A stretch of 64,000 nucleotides of DNA, taken from positions 62,001 through 126,000 of the forward strand of contig JADNRY010000174.1 in assembly GCA_015501585.1 (NCBI GenBank). Direction: 5' to 3'. The stretch is from Rhodocollybia butyracea. Taxonomy: Eukaryota; Basidiomycota; Agaricomycetes; Agaricales; Omphalotaceae. Below, piece after piece: positions 1-10,515 of this stretch; the stretch's first letter is position 1; each line of letters begins with the position of its first letter. The notes below the pieces were generated by a model. That model worked only from the letters and a program-made list of their open reading frames with translations. It made no database searches and had not been told where the DNA came from. Position numbers and translations under genes: made by a program.

Positions 1-1945
1 TCTGTTTCGAGTTCGACTGGGGCTGATACGACGCTTGTTTGCCTACGAGAATGTTCCTTCTACCGCTACTGCCGGATAACTTCGAAAGTTTGACGTGACC
101 GTGGCATCACGGTTCGCACCTTGGCGCCGATAATGAGGATGGCTCGATTCTACATCCAATCTTTCTCCCGCATTTGCTTTAAACTTGGTAGCATCACTGT
201 TCCTCCGGCTGTGCTATTGGCTACAGGAACTCTCGGGTTCAATTACTGGTACAGATGAGGTGGAATATCCGTCTACCAATCCAACCTACGACGTAGACCG
301 CTGAATCTCAGCCATTGTTTTCGATAGCCTTGGGCGGTAGGTCTAGGAAGCTGAAGGAGTTTTATAAGGGTCCAGAGGCGAGAGGTACAAGCTGGTACAA
401 GCTGCAGATGGTGATGCGATACCCTAGTGGGAGCGGGCTTTTGGAGTTGGTGGGATCCTCCATGAGAAGAGGAAAGAAAAGTTCGCAGTCCGTAACTTGG
501 TTGGGGAAATGGATAGCGTCCGAGAACACAGTAACGTTATTCTAACCCTCATCCACAATATTGGTAACACAGATTTACTCTTTTTTTCTCAGCTGTACCA
601 CATACTCTACGTATCAGATAATCAAGTGCCACTGTGATCTCCTCGATAAGAATAGTATGGACGTGCCAAGACAGATTCCTCAATCAAGATCGTCTTTTTT
701 TATCAATCAAACACACACACCAATAATACGGGCGGCTGTATAAGCAGACAAGGCGGTAGGTGAAATTAGGGTTGGCTCCCGAGCACAACAAGTCTTGTCC
801 GAGCAGCTCCGACCAAAAGAAGGTCAAGTTGGTGGAATCATCGGCGATAAGATACGGAAACAGCCCGAGGCAGAAACGTCAACAACGGTAATTTCAAGGA
901 GGATCGAAAAATCGCAAGCCAGTGAAGCTCTGATCTAATTACCAGATTTTCGGAAAGTTTTACAAGTCACAGTGTGCATGCATTGTTTTCACGTAAGTAT
1001 CGAAGAGTCCGTGGCTCCGACTCCTCCGAGTGTCGAGTGTCGTTTGGAAGTGAATATTTCTAAATCAAAGTATATCCATTATGAGTCGGAATGAGTTGCA
1101 TATCGAACTGTCTACCTACCCCGTGTTCTTCTACCATCTACGTTTCGGAACTATCTTTCATGTATGACATGCTGAGCTCGAAACACGGCGTTGTAGTGGT
1201 GATAGAGCGTAAGGTAGAGTATTCTGAGTTGTCTGCCCCTCGCGAAGTTGATGCTAACAAACAATCTTTAGCTGTACAGCGAAGTTCTGAAACTATCGCC
1301 CATTGTCCGAAGATTCGGAGTGTCACCGCGCTGTGAAGAAGGCCGACCCCAAACTTTCGGGGGGGGGTTCTCTCATAGTTGGCGAGTTCTTCTTACCTAC
1401 CTCCCCTTCGGAACTCTGGACTTCCACCTCCATCAGTGCAAGTTGAGAAATAGAGGTAGTAACAACATATTCTCGAAATCAGACGATCCTAGCGTACTAA
1501 ATAGGTATGGCCCTTCGCCTCTTGCAACCCTCTGTCCAGTCATTATTGTCGTGTACAAGTAAAATCGATATGCTGCCAAGCCCGCCATTCCCAATCTGTA
1601 CCCTCAGTAATCATCGGTTGCGAGGGCCCGACATACCTTATTTTAAACAGTATCGTTCTGTTCGATGTGGTCACTGGTTAGAATAGCCAGCCTCAGCTGA
1701 GCACTGACTCCAGAGTATTGCTACTCTTCCCGAGGTGAAGGATTTATATATTCAGGGGGTCATATCATTCTTTCAATACGAGTCAATTGGGTTGCTCCTC
1801 TGCTCTCCATTTGTTCTCCACTGGTACTTACACGCTGTTATACTCGCTGTAGTGATATTATATAAGTTCTCACCAATCCATCTTTCTCTTATCTTTCTTA
1901 CCTGTTGCTTTAGTCGCAGCACAAACTCAGAGTGCAGAATTAGGA
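1..1945. other. No recognisable gene
   Basis: Short open frames occur on both strands, but none has a recognisable domain, a plausible exon series or an obvious relation to the rest of the window. There is a run of nine G near 1362. Part of this stretch must be the promoter of the permease that starts at 1946. Confidence 0.5.
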
Positions 1946-3795
1946 ATGTCTCATGATGCCTTGGATAACACAAATACACTGCATAAAAAGAATTCTATAC
2001 CCTCCAACCATGAGTTTGCCGATGAAGCGGCCCCAATGGAAGCAACCACCAAGAGAGGCCTGAAAACCCGACATGCCCAGATGATTGCACTTGGGGGGTC
2101 AATTGGTGCGTGTAACATAGTACATAATCCATGTTGAGGGAGCTTTCATGCAATTTTTTTTTACAGGTACCGGGCTGTTCCTCGGAAGCGGTGCGACTCT
2201 TGCTCGTGGAGGCCCTCTCTTCATTCTCATTGGCTATTTACTCCTTTCCTTTCTGGTCCTATGTGTATTCACTGCCATGACTGAAGTAGCCGCATACCTT
2301 CCTGTCAGTGGTGGAACAATGAGCTACTATGGTCATCGCAATGTATCGAACAGTCTTGGATTTGCTATGGGATGGCTTTATTTCTATTCACTAGGTATAC
2401 AGGTACCGTATGAAGTGAGTTTATTAATGAGATATCCGGTTATTTTGAACTAAAAAGGATCATACAGATCACTGCAGCTGCTCTTGTCATTGATTTTTGG
2501 GACTCTCCGGTCAACATTGCTGTGTGGATCACCATCTTCATTGTAGTTATTGTTGGCCTCAATGCACTTCCAGTCAGGTTCTATGGGGAGGCAGAATTTG
2601 TATGTACATCTTGATTTTTGAGATATAGGCTGATGGAAATTGAAGTGGTTCTCGTCGCTCAAAATTTTCATGATGATAGGACTCTTCATGCTCATTTTCA
2701 TCCTATTCTGGGGAGGAGGGCCAGACCAGGATGGGATTCTGGGATTCCGGTAGCCATTGTTTAGATTCGGTCAAAGCTGATCCACTAACTGTTGTATAGC
2801 TATTGGAAAGATCCTGGTCCAACAAATACATGGCTAGTCCCAGGCAGTGCAGGCCGTTTTGTTGCTTTCATTGAAGTTATTGTCCTCTCAGCATTCCCCT
2901 TCACATTCGCACCTGAATTACTCATTATCACTGCTGGAGAAATGGATTCACCTCGACGCAACCTTCCGAAGGCTGCCAAAAGATTCATTTTCCGCTTTCT
3001 GTTCTTTTACATCGGCTGTGTTTTTTTCCATCGGAATTATCTGTCCCTCTAACGATAAAAATCTAACAAATGGTGGCGTAGGTGCAAAGTCGTCCCCATT
3101 CGTAGTGGGGATTACAAACGCAGGTATTAAAGGGCTTGGGAGCGTCATCAACGCGGTCATCCTCACCTCAGCTTGGTCGTCCGGCAACTCTTTTCTGTAC
3201 ATGTCATCGCGTTCGCTCTACTCTCTCGCCGTTTCCGGGAATGCTCCTAGAATATTCACAAAGTGTACGAAAAACGGTGTGCCCTACATGGCCGTAGGGG
3301 CATCGTCACTTTTTTTGCTCCCTTGCCTATCTCAACTGCGCAAGCAACTCCTCCGTTGTATTTACTTGGTTCGTGAACCTAACAAACACTTCTGGATTTA
3401 TCTCCTGGATTTGCTGCTGCATCGTCTATAACCGCTTCCGTCAGGCTTGCAAAGTACAATCCCTGCCAGCGCAGGATATTCCATATCAGTCTTCATTACA
3501 GCCGTATGGTAGCTGGATTGCTATCGTTGGCTTCACAACTCTCCTGCTCATTAATGGCTTTGGTGTCTTCTTTCCCGGTAGATTCAGTGCGAGTATTTTT
3601 CTCACTGCTTATGTGGGGATTCCAATATTTTTGGCCATTTACTTTGGCCATCGGATTTTACATTGGAAAGATCCCTGGGCGCATCATCCTTCGGAGGTCG
3701 ACCTACACTCTGGAATCGATCTTGTGCTTGCTGATGAGCATCCGGATCCCCCGAGTACAAAGTGGAAAGCGAGGTCGAGGACTTGGTTTACATAG
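1946..3795 (+). CDS. Amino-acid permease, YAT/APC family, with frameshifts
   Basis: This is a plasma-membrane proton/amino-acid symporter of the fungal YAT group (AA_permease). Five exons can be joined: 1946-2105, 2167-2414, 2468-2599, 2646-2749 and 2800 onward. The first junction restores the family signature MIALGGSIGTGLFLGSG at the start of TM1. A hydrophilic N-terminus of about 45 residues precedes it, and hydrophobic segments continue to the end, including GEMDSPRRNLPKAAKR, a loop typical of the family. The last exon is not one open frame. It shifts near 3018 and near 3314, each time in a run of seven T where six would keep the frame, and possibly at a run of five C near 3751. There are no in-frame nonsense changes apart from these shifts. 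That pattern suits either homopolymer errors in the assembly or a very young pseudogene. It has no obvious link to the terpene genes. Confidence 0.85.
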
Positions 3796-4774
3796 ACTAT
3801 ATCTCTCAAACCATCGTACTTATTCTACCGCAACTAAGTAGGCAAAGCACTTGTAACATAAAAAAAAAAACATTATTTGTTAGGCTGGACGATCTCGTAT
3901 GACCATATTTGCAAGATTTATCCAAAGTCCCATGGCAGGTGTGGCGGACATCTGGTTGACAGATGAGATATCTTGGATCAAGTCTCATGGACACAAATAT
4001 CGAAACGACGCCCAGTGAGCAGTTGGTTTTTTTCGCTACCGGAAAATTCATCATCGCTCATTATTTTTTTAATTTATAGACGCTGTTACCGCAATCCAGA
4101 CTTTATGTATGTACCCTTGAACCGCGAGGATCCAAATGATTCGCAACTTTTGGTATGCGTATCCCATAACCCCGGGCGGAGTCGATTGCTATGATCGACT
4201 TAAAATCAGGAGTTTATCGATGATATGAGAAAGATAACGCATATTGACGAAAGTGTGACGGGGGAGTTGAAGTGGGTAAGGTGTTGATGGTGCTCTCTAT
4301 GTGTATGCGCCTGTAAAAAGTAGATCAATCAGAACTAGCTATATAGAAATCTCCCGAGGTCAGCTCCAGCGCGAATCAGGGGAGAGTAGGCTAATAGGTA
4401 CACAAAGAGTCACGTCGTAAACACACACAGCTCTAGCATACATTCAACACCTCGTGAACAAAAGGCACACTCTCGAGTCTCTCCATTATTTTTCAATACA
4501 ATTGCGGTTACTTACTCTGGCTTGAGAAGTATCACAGTTCATTGACATTAGTGACATTACTGTCAAAGCTGACTGTAACTATGTACCGATGCTCTCATGC
4601 CACATCGTTGACGTTCCTGGCAGATTTCGCTCTCCCCTATTCTTTCCGATTTTCCGGTACCTTGAGCCTCTCTCAAGGACTCTCAAGGTCCATCCGACTT
4701 CTTGATTGGCGTCGGTCAAAGTCAGGCAAAGGAGTCCATGTGTTTGGGTAGGTGCCAGTCAACTGACCTGATGA
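3796..4774. other. Intergenic, nothing recognised
   Basis: There is a poly-A run near 3860 and scattered short frames without domain similarity. The permease 3' UTR and terminator are presumably at the left edge. No gene or element is supported. Confidence 0.4.
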
Positions 4775-5195
4775 TTTTGCGGTATGCGAGCTTGGCTTCT
4801 CCTTTTCATTCACCCGGTATAATGGTGCCGCCCCCTGTACAAGGACGCCCCTTCCCCCACACTGCAGCCAAAGGAATCTAGAACTCGGACTAGAGTTATC
4901 TATTACATATGAGAACTAAAGCTCGCTCGAGGCGACTGTGTCAAGAGTGTAAGTTTCACCGACGAAGGAGGAAAGTATTGTGGTATGGCGAACTTGGCTC
5001 CTTCCTTCTACAATGATGCCCCTTCGCGGCGTCTTACCTCAGTATCGAACACTTGAAGCTTGAATCAAAGTGTGAATTTCCGATTTGATATACTTACCTC
5101 TCACTGCAACCAAGTTATCTATTGAATGTAATAACTAAAGCTCGTTCGAGGCAACTGTTAAAAGCGTGAATTTCACTGACAAAGAGGGAGGAGAT
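4775..5195. repeat. Imperfect direct duplication
   Basis: A segment of about 80 bp at roughly 4895-4975 recurs diverged at 5113-5195. Both start TTATCTATT, share AACTAAAGCTCG, TCGAGGC and TTTCAC, and end in a GA-rich stretch. A second shared word (GCGAACTTGGCTCCTT and a variant) lies upstream of each. No coding potential is visible. Confidence 0.5.
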
Positions 5196-5289
5196 TATCA
5201 TTTATTATTGCCTATAAACCGAGGTCTGAGTAGCTGTGGCGGTATCATCGTGACAGGACTAAATAGAACATAGAAGCGTCTTCACTCTG

Positions 5290-5665
5290 TACTGTAGAGA
5301 GATCGGAAGGACCAGGAGAGGTATTAGTCACCATACCCGAGCCTTGACGGCCTCTTGATGACACTCTTTTGCTGAAAACTTTTCCTCTGCACCGGTTGTT
5401 CGGGTACTTAGTAGTACGAGAGGGAATGTAACTTCGATCGGAGTGCTGTTATGCGCCATTCTTGGCTCTGTGTTGATAGCGGTGGGGTTAATGAACGGAG
5501 AGCGGAAGGACCAAGAGAGGTATGAGCCTATCCGAGCTTCGACGACCTCTTGACGACATGCTTTCATCGAAAAAAACGATATTCGCCGATGATTTTTCCT
5601 CTTGACCAGTTGTTCGGGCACTTGGTAGTACAAGAAGAAATGTATTGAATCGGAATGTTTTTACA
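5290..5665. repeat. Local tandem duplication of about 160-200 bp
   Basis: 5290-5446 and 5494-5665 are two diverged copies of one segment. Shared words include GGAAGGACCA, GAGAGGTAT, GACGACCTCTTGA (variant), TTTTCCTCT and TTGTTCGGG. On the minus strand each copy encodes a similar peptide beginning LVLPSARTTGQEEK or LVLLSTRTTGAEEK, so this may be a duplicated exon of the uncertain minus-strand gene that overlaps it. Confidence 0.55.
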
Positions 5666-5964
5666 CGCCCTAGGTTGTACAAATGATTAACATGAGTGAC
5701 GAGGAATGCAAAGAGAAAGAACGAACCCTCTGGTATCGCAATGCCTTTCCCTATAAAACCCATAACAGTGTTGGCTGCACCCAAATCAACTTCAGGATTC
5801 CGATTCTGACGGACTGAGCCCTGGCTACAGAAGAGCGCTGTGAGAGAGACTACAAAAGTGACGGGTAATATGTCGAAGATTCCAAGAGGGGCGTGTATAA
5901 GAGATGCAATGGGACGGGGTGGATCCTTGGGATTATCAACGGACTGTTCTGTGAGGATATTCAT
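5488..5964 (-). CDS. Uncertain ORF, possible membrane-protein fragment
   Basis: This is a 158-codon open frame that I do not recognise. It has one hydrophobic stretch near residues 33-47 (LPVTFVVSLTALF) and another near 80-90 (GSFFLFAFLVTHV), followed by a polar tail encoded by the duplicated segment. The tail peptide is repeated in a second frame just downstream, as if an exon had been duplicated. No start context or splice series gives a complete protein. It could be a decayed gene or a chance frame. Confidence 0.25.
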   Translation of the reverse strand: MNILTEQSVDNPKDPPRPIASLIHAPLGIFDILPVTFVVSLTALFCSQGSVRQNRNPEVDLGAANTVMGFIGKGIAIPEGSFFLFAFLVTHVNHLYNLGRVKTFRFNTFLLVLPSARTTGQEEKSSANIVFFDESMSSRGRRSSDRLIPLLVLPLSVH

Positions 5965-6299
5965 ATATAGAAGTCGAAGAGCATTTGGATTTGTTGAAGC
6001 ATCTTATATGCATATGGTAGTGACGGGTTGGATATATATAATAGTTGATATCGAGCGTGCGCGTGAACCATTTCCCTTTCGTTTACGCTTCGCACTCCTA
6101 GCACAAGCTGGTAGAAATACTGTTTTTCCAGAAACGGGACGAGGCACATGCGTGAAATCAGAACTAGGAGGAATGCGAACGTTGTACTAGTAGGTCCAGG
6201 AGAGTGTCAGCGACGATGCCTTGAGAATAGAGTTGACGTTTTTGTAGGGTGTAGGGTTCATTTTTTGCCATAGATATGAGTTTCGGATGGTCGTAGAAT

Positions 6300-6960
6300 C
6301 CGTGTCGTAGAATGGAGGTAGATCATGTTCTGCAGTTCCTCGATTCGATCCAGTACTAGTAGCTGGCCATACTTGGACGAAGCGAGGTTTGTATGAGGTT
6401 CTCTCGATAGAGCCACCCAACTAGCAGTAACAGCAGAAAGAGCTATTATTGATGTATTGGACATGTATGCGGTCGACTCACCTTCCCATCTAAACAGAGT
6501 CTTTTCTCTCGCCCTTGCTGACATTCTTATCTCAAAATTCCCGTTGGATAGTGATGTGATCTCTGCCTGCAGCAGTGACAGAGGATTTTTCAATGCAAAG
6601 ATCGTGAGCACCAGACAAGGCTTGGGTTTGCGTTTGGGACGAGGACATCGACAGTATTCGAGATAAGAGGCTCAGGCAAATGATTACTTACTGTTGCTTA
6701 TGAAATAGGTCCCACGAGGAAAAGCCACGGTCACGACCGCTATCGGAACATGCTCCGGTTATCGACGCGCGCCAGTGCAGCCACAGCACAGCTGCCTTTG
6801 ATGCATTTATGGAATCTGGATACAACTCAAAGCCACTCGAAACGTAAGCCGGGCGGTTGACGCAAGAGTTGTAGCTTAATAAGAGGAACATGATAGCCAG
6901 AAAGGGCGAAGCGGTGTGAGACAAGATATAAGAGATAGCGCGATAGCGACGCGTCCATCC
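6300..6960. repeat. Segmental duplicate shared with 50.68-51.25 kb
   Basis: The stretch from the word CAGTTCCTCGATTCGATC near 6332 to about 6950 matches 50.68-51.25 kb, with many substitutions and small indels. Shared landmarks are GATGTGATCTCTG, GAAAGATCGTGAG (variant), ACTGTTGCTTATGAAATAGG and GGGCGAAG. A shorter piece recurs at about 30.75-30.88 kb. At 14.5, 19.75, 30.7, 36.85 and 50.68 kb the left part of this block lies directly upstream of a PAP2 pseudogene, so this is a remnant of the same multi-copy locus without its phosphatase body. Confidence 0.65.
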
Positions 6961-7356
6961 TCTACTTCAATGCACCATCTGTCACTAGCAGAGGTCACCA
7001 TCATTATACTCTAATTGTGTACAACTGGTCACCTTCGACTACTGTCCGTGTCAACTCCATGTCTCGAGAATTCATTACGCGATGCACGGTGCAAATGATG
7101 ATTGTGCTGCATGGGCACAGCGCAAGCACAGTTGAAAGAAGTGTGTCAGAAGGAAGATAGCGCTAGGTTACGCATATCATGGGCTTAGATGGACTAAGTG
7201 TCATTTCCAGGCAAAATAGCACCGGCACCACATACTAAGGCTGCGAAAATCGCTGAAGCTGAAGCTATCTCTTCAGTATGGTGTATTCCTCTTCAAACTT
7301 GTAATAAGAGGCGGCGAACTAACTTCAAATTGGGTAAAACTTCTCTTTTATACAAG

Positions 7357-7457
7357 TCCCTGATAGTATATCGGTTAGTACACGCGCCTGCATTGGCAAA
7401 CAATTATGAATCTCTACTTGATCGCGCAAAAGCTGGTTAAACCTCCCACACAGGGAG
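7357..7457 (+). pseudogene. tRNA-Asp(GTC) pseudogene
   Basis: The 5' half TCCCTGATAGTATATCGGTT closely resembles fungal tRNA-Asp, and the 3' end CAGGGAG still pairs with the acceptor 5' strand. The anticodon region reads CCTGCATT rather than CCTGTCA, and the T arm (CTGGTTAAACCTCC) has lost TTCGA. An intron-like insert of about 35 nt follows the anticodon position. It is the most decayed of three related copies. Confidence 0.6.
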
Positions 7458-7814
7458 TTATCTTTTCCTGATTTTGGATGTTTTTCACCATCCAACGAGC
7501 TAGGCTTCCCATCAACTTCATTATCCAAATCCCGGTGGCTTTTGCCAGCCTTACCAGGTCTAGCAAACCACTCTCCGAGTTTCACTAACAGTGAAAACAG
7601 CTACTTACCATATTCCAGCCTAGCAATGAATTATCTGTAGGCCCAGTCTGTGGCATGAAGACTGGGGACTGGGCCTACAATAAAAGGAAAACCTGTCTTT
7701 GACATATGGTCATGCAAACTGGCACATAGCGCTTAGTATAAGGGTCCAAGGTCATGGCAGTATAGGTAGACAGGAGATGAGCTCTCATTGAGAGAATATC
7801 GATGGCCTCAATGG

Positions 7815-8065
7815 TCACAGTGGAAGAAGCTGTGTGAAAAGTTGATGTAAGCTGGGGAAGCGTGTGGTACCAATGGCATGATCAAAGTTGTTGAGGACAC
7901 CGTACACTCTGTCATTGCTCCCATGATGAAACACGATGTTTGTTATACTTATATCATGATGAAGAAGCTTTGCATGCCATAGATAGCCCTGTCTACATGA
8001 TTGGTACGTGACAAGATAAACGGCATTACTCACAGCGGAATACATCCCCGAAAACTATCTCGATT
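7815..8065 (-). pseudogene. FunK1-type protein kinase fragment
   Basis: The minus-strand frame contains LLHHDISITNIVFHHGSND followed a few residues later by GVLNNFDHA. This corresponds to the catalytic loop (usual HRDIS..N) and the metal-binding loop (usual LxDFD) of the basidiomycete FunK1 kinases. The catalytic Arg is His and the loop Asp is Asn. Only about 75 residues remain, without N-lobe or C-terminal parts, so this is a relic. A second relic of the same gene lies at 52.66-52.93 kb. Confidence 0.65.
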
Positions 8066-8527
8066 CTCGAGATCAGTAGGATGCGGTGAGATCAAGAATA
8101 GGATGTATCAGCCTTGACAACTACCCGACACGTTTGCCTGCGCGATGCGGGTCTGGCATAGACGCTTACACTACTAGGCGCTTCCGAAAATTCGGACCGT
8201 AAGTATTTAGTTCTACTAAGTAAATCCTTGCAATTGTGTGACTGCGTCAGCAGCATTTCTTCTAGGCCTTAATCTAGGCCACAATATATTGTTTAGCTGT
8301 TGGGAATCAGTGCCATGCCATGGGAGAATCCGACATTGCTTATCCAGCCACTGGCAGCCTGATGATCCACTATCCATACAAATTTTGCTAGCTGTCTTGA
8401 AGCTTGAAGGCTAGCTCGAAGTACCTCCACAGGCGCCGAGGCTGTCAATCTTCTATCTAATGATGCTTGTTCCCATTCTTTTTGTGAGAATGTTTGTATT
8501 AAATTTATCCTTGTAAATATCATCTGA

Positions 8528-8628
8528 CAAGAATTTTAATTGTCCCGAATCTCGATCTCAAGACCAAGCTTGAACTACAAACATCGGACTACTTGAGACC
8601 CCGACTCAAGCGCTGAGCCACCATTATA
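8528..8628 (-). repeat. Possible tRNA-derived SINE head
   Basis: Read on the minus strand, the segment starts TGGTGGCTCAGCGCTTGAG, which resembles a pol III A box (TRGCNNAGYNGG-like). About 45 nt later it has GTAGTTCAAGCTT, which resembles a degenerate B box. No poly-A or tandem tail was identified and no second copy was found here, so this is tentative. Confidence 0.3.
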
Positions 8629-8674
8629 AAAAGCAGACGGAATCAAACTAGTGTAGCATAGCAATTCACTGAAG

Positions 8675-9208
8675 ATGTCAGGGCTCCATAGCGGAAGAAA
8701 GTATCGCATCATGCATGTGGGCGATAACACTTACCTCTCGGATGGTACAGGTAAAGACATAGTTCATAGCTCTGACTCATCCGAGTACTTATACCTGACT
8801 CTGCAGGCCATGAAAAGGTGAGCAAATTCACATGTCCCAATTCGAACACATTTAGATTTGTGACGGATCTGTAGTGGAGGCTTGTCCAATACGGCCCATA
8901 CTGGACACTCCAAAACACGCATACGTCGCAATATCTGATGACGAACAACGTAAGAAACCCGGTGGGACAGGATATAACAGTCGGTCCTATGCAGATAGGT
9001 TGGCAGCTCACCCCACGCGCGGAAGCTACTACATGTAGGCAATAGTTTATTCAGACCTTCTTCCAGCTCTCAAGGCATTTACAGGATTGCCCTTTGGACC
9101 AGCGTCAACAGGGGGCCTACTGTCGTGCTTCATTGGACCGGGAGTGATGTTAAGCTCCGAACTGTTACTGGTAGCAATCGTCAGATATGGAAGTTCATCC
9201 CGGCGTGA
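8675..9208 (+). CDS. Ricin-B-like beta-trefoil lectin candidate
   Basis: Probable exons are 8675-8750, an 11-nt micro-exon 8807-8817, 8875 to about 9034, and a last exon ending at the stop 9206-9208. The first exon encodes HSGRKYRIMHVG, which matches the opening beta-strand pair of fungal ricin-B-type lectins. The micro-exon joins it to a GHEKWRL motif (compare the family's GGDNQKW). Then come WTLQNTHTSQYL and DITVGP..GWQL, and the last exon ends NRQIWKFIPA, a typical trefoil terminus. This gives about 150 residues, one trefoil, with no signal peptide, as for cytoplasmic fruiting-body lectins. Such proteins bind glycans, often in defence. The last junction is one nucleotide out of phase with obvious splice sites, so the gene may be broken or the splice site unusual. 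Confidence 0.5.
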
Positions 9209-10515
9209 GGGTACGTGATGAAAGGGTCTTGATTCCTTTCAAATTGGTCTATTAATTGTACTAAGTATGTAACCACCATAAATTTCTTCTCTGGTTGTTT
9301 AAAGCGCTTGAAAACAGAGACTAGTCTGGATGATATGAATCCATAACAATGTCGTATGTTTACTGCTGTTTAAAGCACTTGAAAATGGGAAAGGACGTAT
9401 AGTAGTCTCTGTGTGTCAGCGTAAGTAGTACCAACCATTCCTTCACCTGAATTTTGAAATGTGTGATTATAATTCTCAGGCTCAGCATCAGTGTAGAGTC
9501 TCATTAATCCATCCAGTTGGATTCAAGGCCACCTGGAGGAGAGCGAGACAGACGGTTCCCGCATTGCTACACCTTTCAAGTTTCGAAATAGAGTTCAATG
9601 TCTCTATACCAACTCGCTTGTGGTACGGTAACAGTCGATTACCTTCGTCACCTACACACATTCTTAACATTGCTGGACACTCGCTCCATTCAGGCAGTGC
9701 AACTTTCCTTGCTCAAATTGGTACAGCTTCTGAGCTTATTTGAGCTGCTAGTCACTGGCCCTTGCTGGCCTCAGACACATTCAAAAACATTTGTAGCCTT
9801 AACCGTCCAGTGTTGCTTACGGCTATTTGGCAAGTGCTCTAACTAAACTCTCCAACTTCGTTCACCACCATCTCTTCTTTTAACTCATCTATAACTTATA
9901 CCCTAATTCGCTCAATAAACAATCTGGCCTAGAATCTGGGGGTAGCGGGGATTTGCCGCTTGTCTACCGGTTATTTTAGGTAATGAGGTTATCTTCTAGG
10001 CTACGGTTCGAACTGTTGGCGTAGTAAAATGGATATTTTCTCTTCTTTTTTTTAAAAACTTAAAAGCCCACCGCAGGCGGCTCCACGCAGTGGGCCCAGC
10101 GGTGAGCGTTGGGTCCAGGGCGGAGTAAGGTATATACTTCCTCCGTTGCCTCTACCTGCTTCATGTGAGTGTGCCACGTTGATGAGCTGTTGAAGATGGC
10201 CGAGATATTGTTGTAGATCTGTCCGGTAGGAAGAGTCCCTCCGCCGTGTTCACCCGAGATAAGTATAGGGTTTATCCTTGTTTTGTCGGTAGTTTAACTT
10301 TCTTCCTTTATTTTCTTTCGCGATATCTACCACGCAGGTGTATTTAATCTGTAGCTTATTAGACTTTACAACAGTTGATTTACTACTAGTATGGCCGCAT
10401 TCAAATGCGTCAGTAAAGCAAAGTTCTTCAGCGAAGTTCTTCAGTTGCCAGATGGAGGTTCCTGTATCGCCTAGATTTCACAATATGAAACCCATTAGGC
10501 AAGATAAAACATACC
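9209..10515. other. Intergenic, no gene supported
   Basis: Open frames around 9459-9846 lack domain similarity. A GC-rich segment at about 10060-10270 (with CCCACCGCAGGCGGCTCC and GTGGGCCCAGCGGTGAGC) contrasts with the AT-rich flanks. It could be the edge of an unrecognised transposable element. Confidence 0.35.

Larger units (their letters stand above)
7190..8065. repeat. Composite duplicated block (tRNA-Asp relic plus kinase relic)
   Basis: The block is present three times: here, at about 51.5-52.1 kb and at about 52.1-52.95 kb. The order is constant: AAGTGTCATTTCCAGGC leader, AACTAACTT..CAATTGGG, a tRNA-Asp-like segment, a CTTCATTATCCAAATCC stretch, ATTATCTGTAGGCCCAGT, then a FunK1-kinase-like tail in the first and third copies. 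Constant order argues for segmental duplication of one locus rather than independent insertions. Confidence 0.65.
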
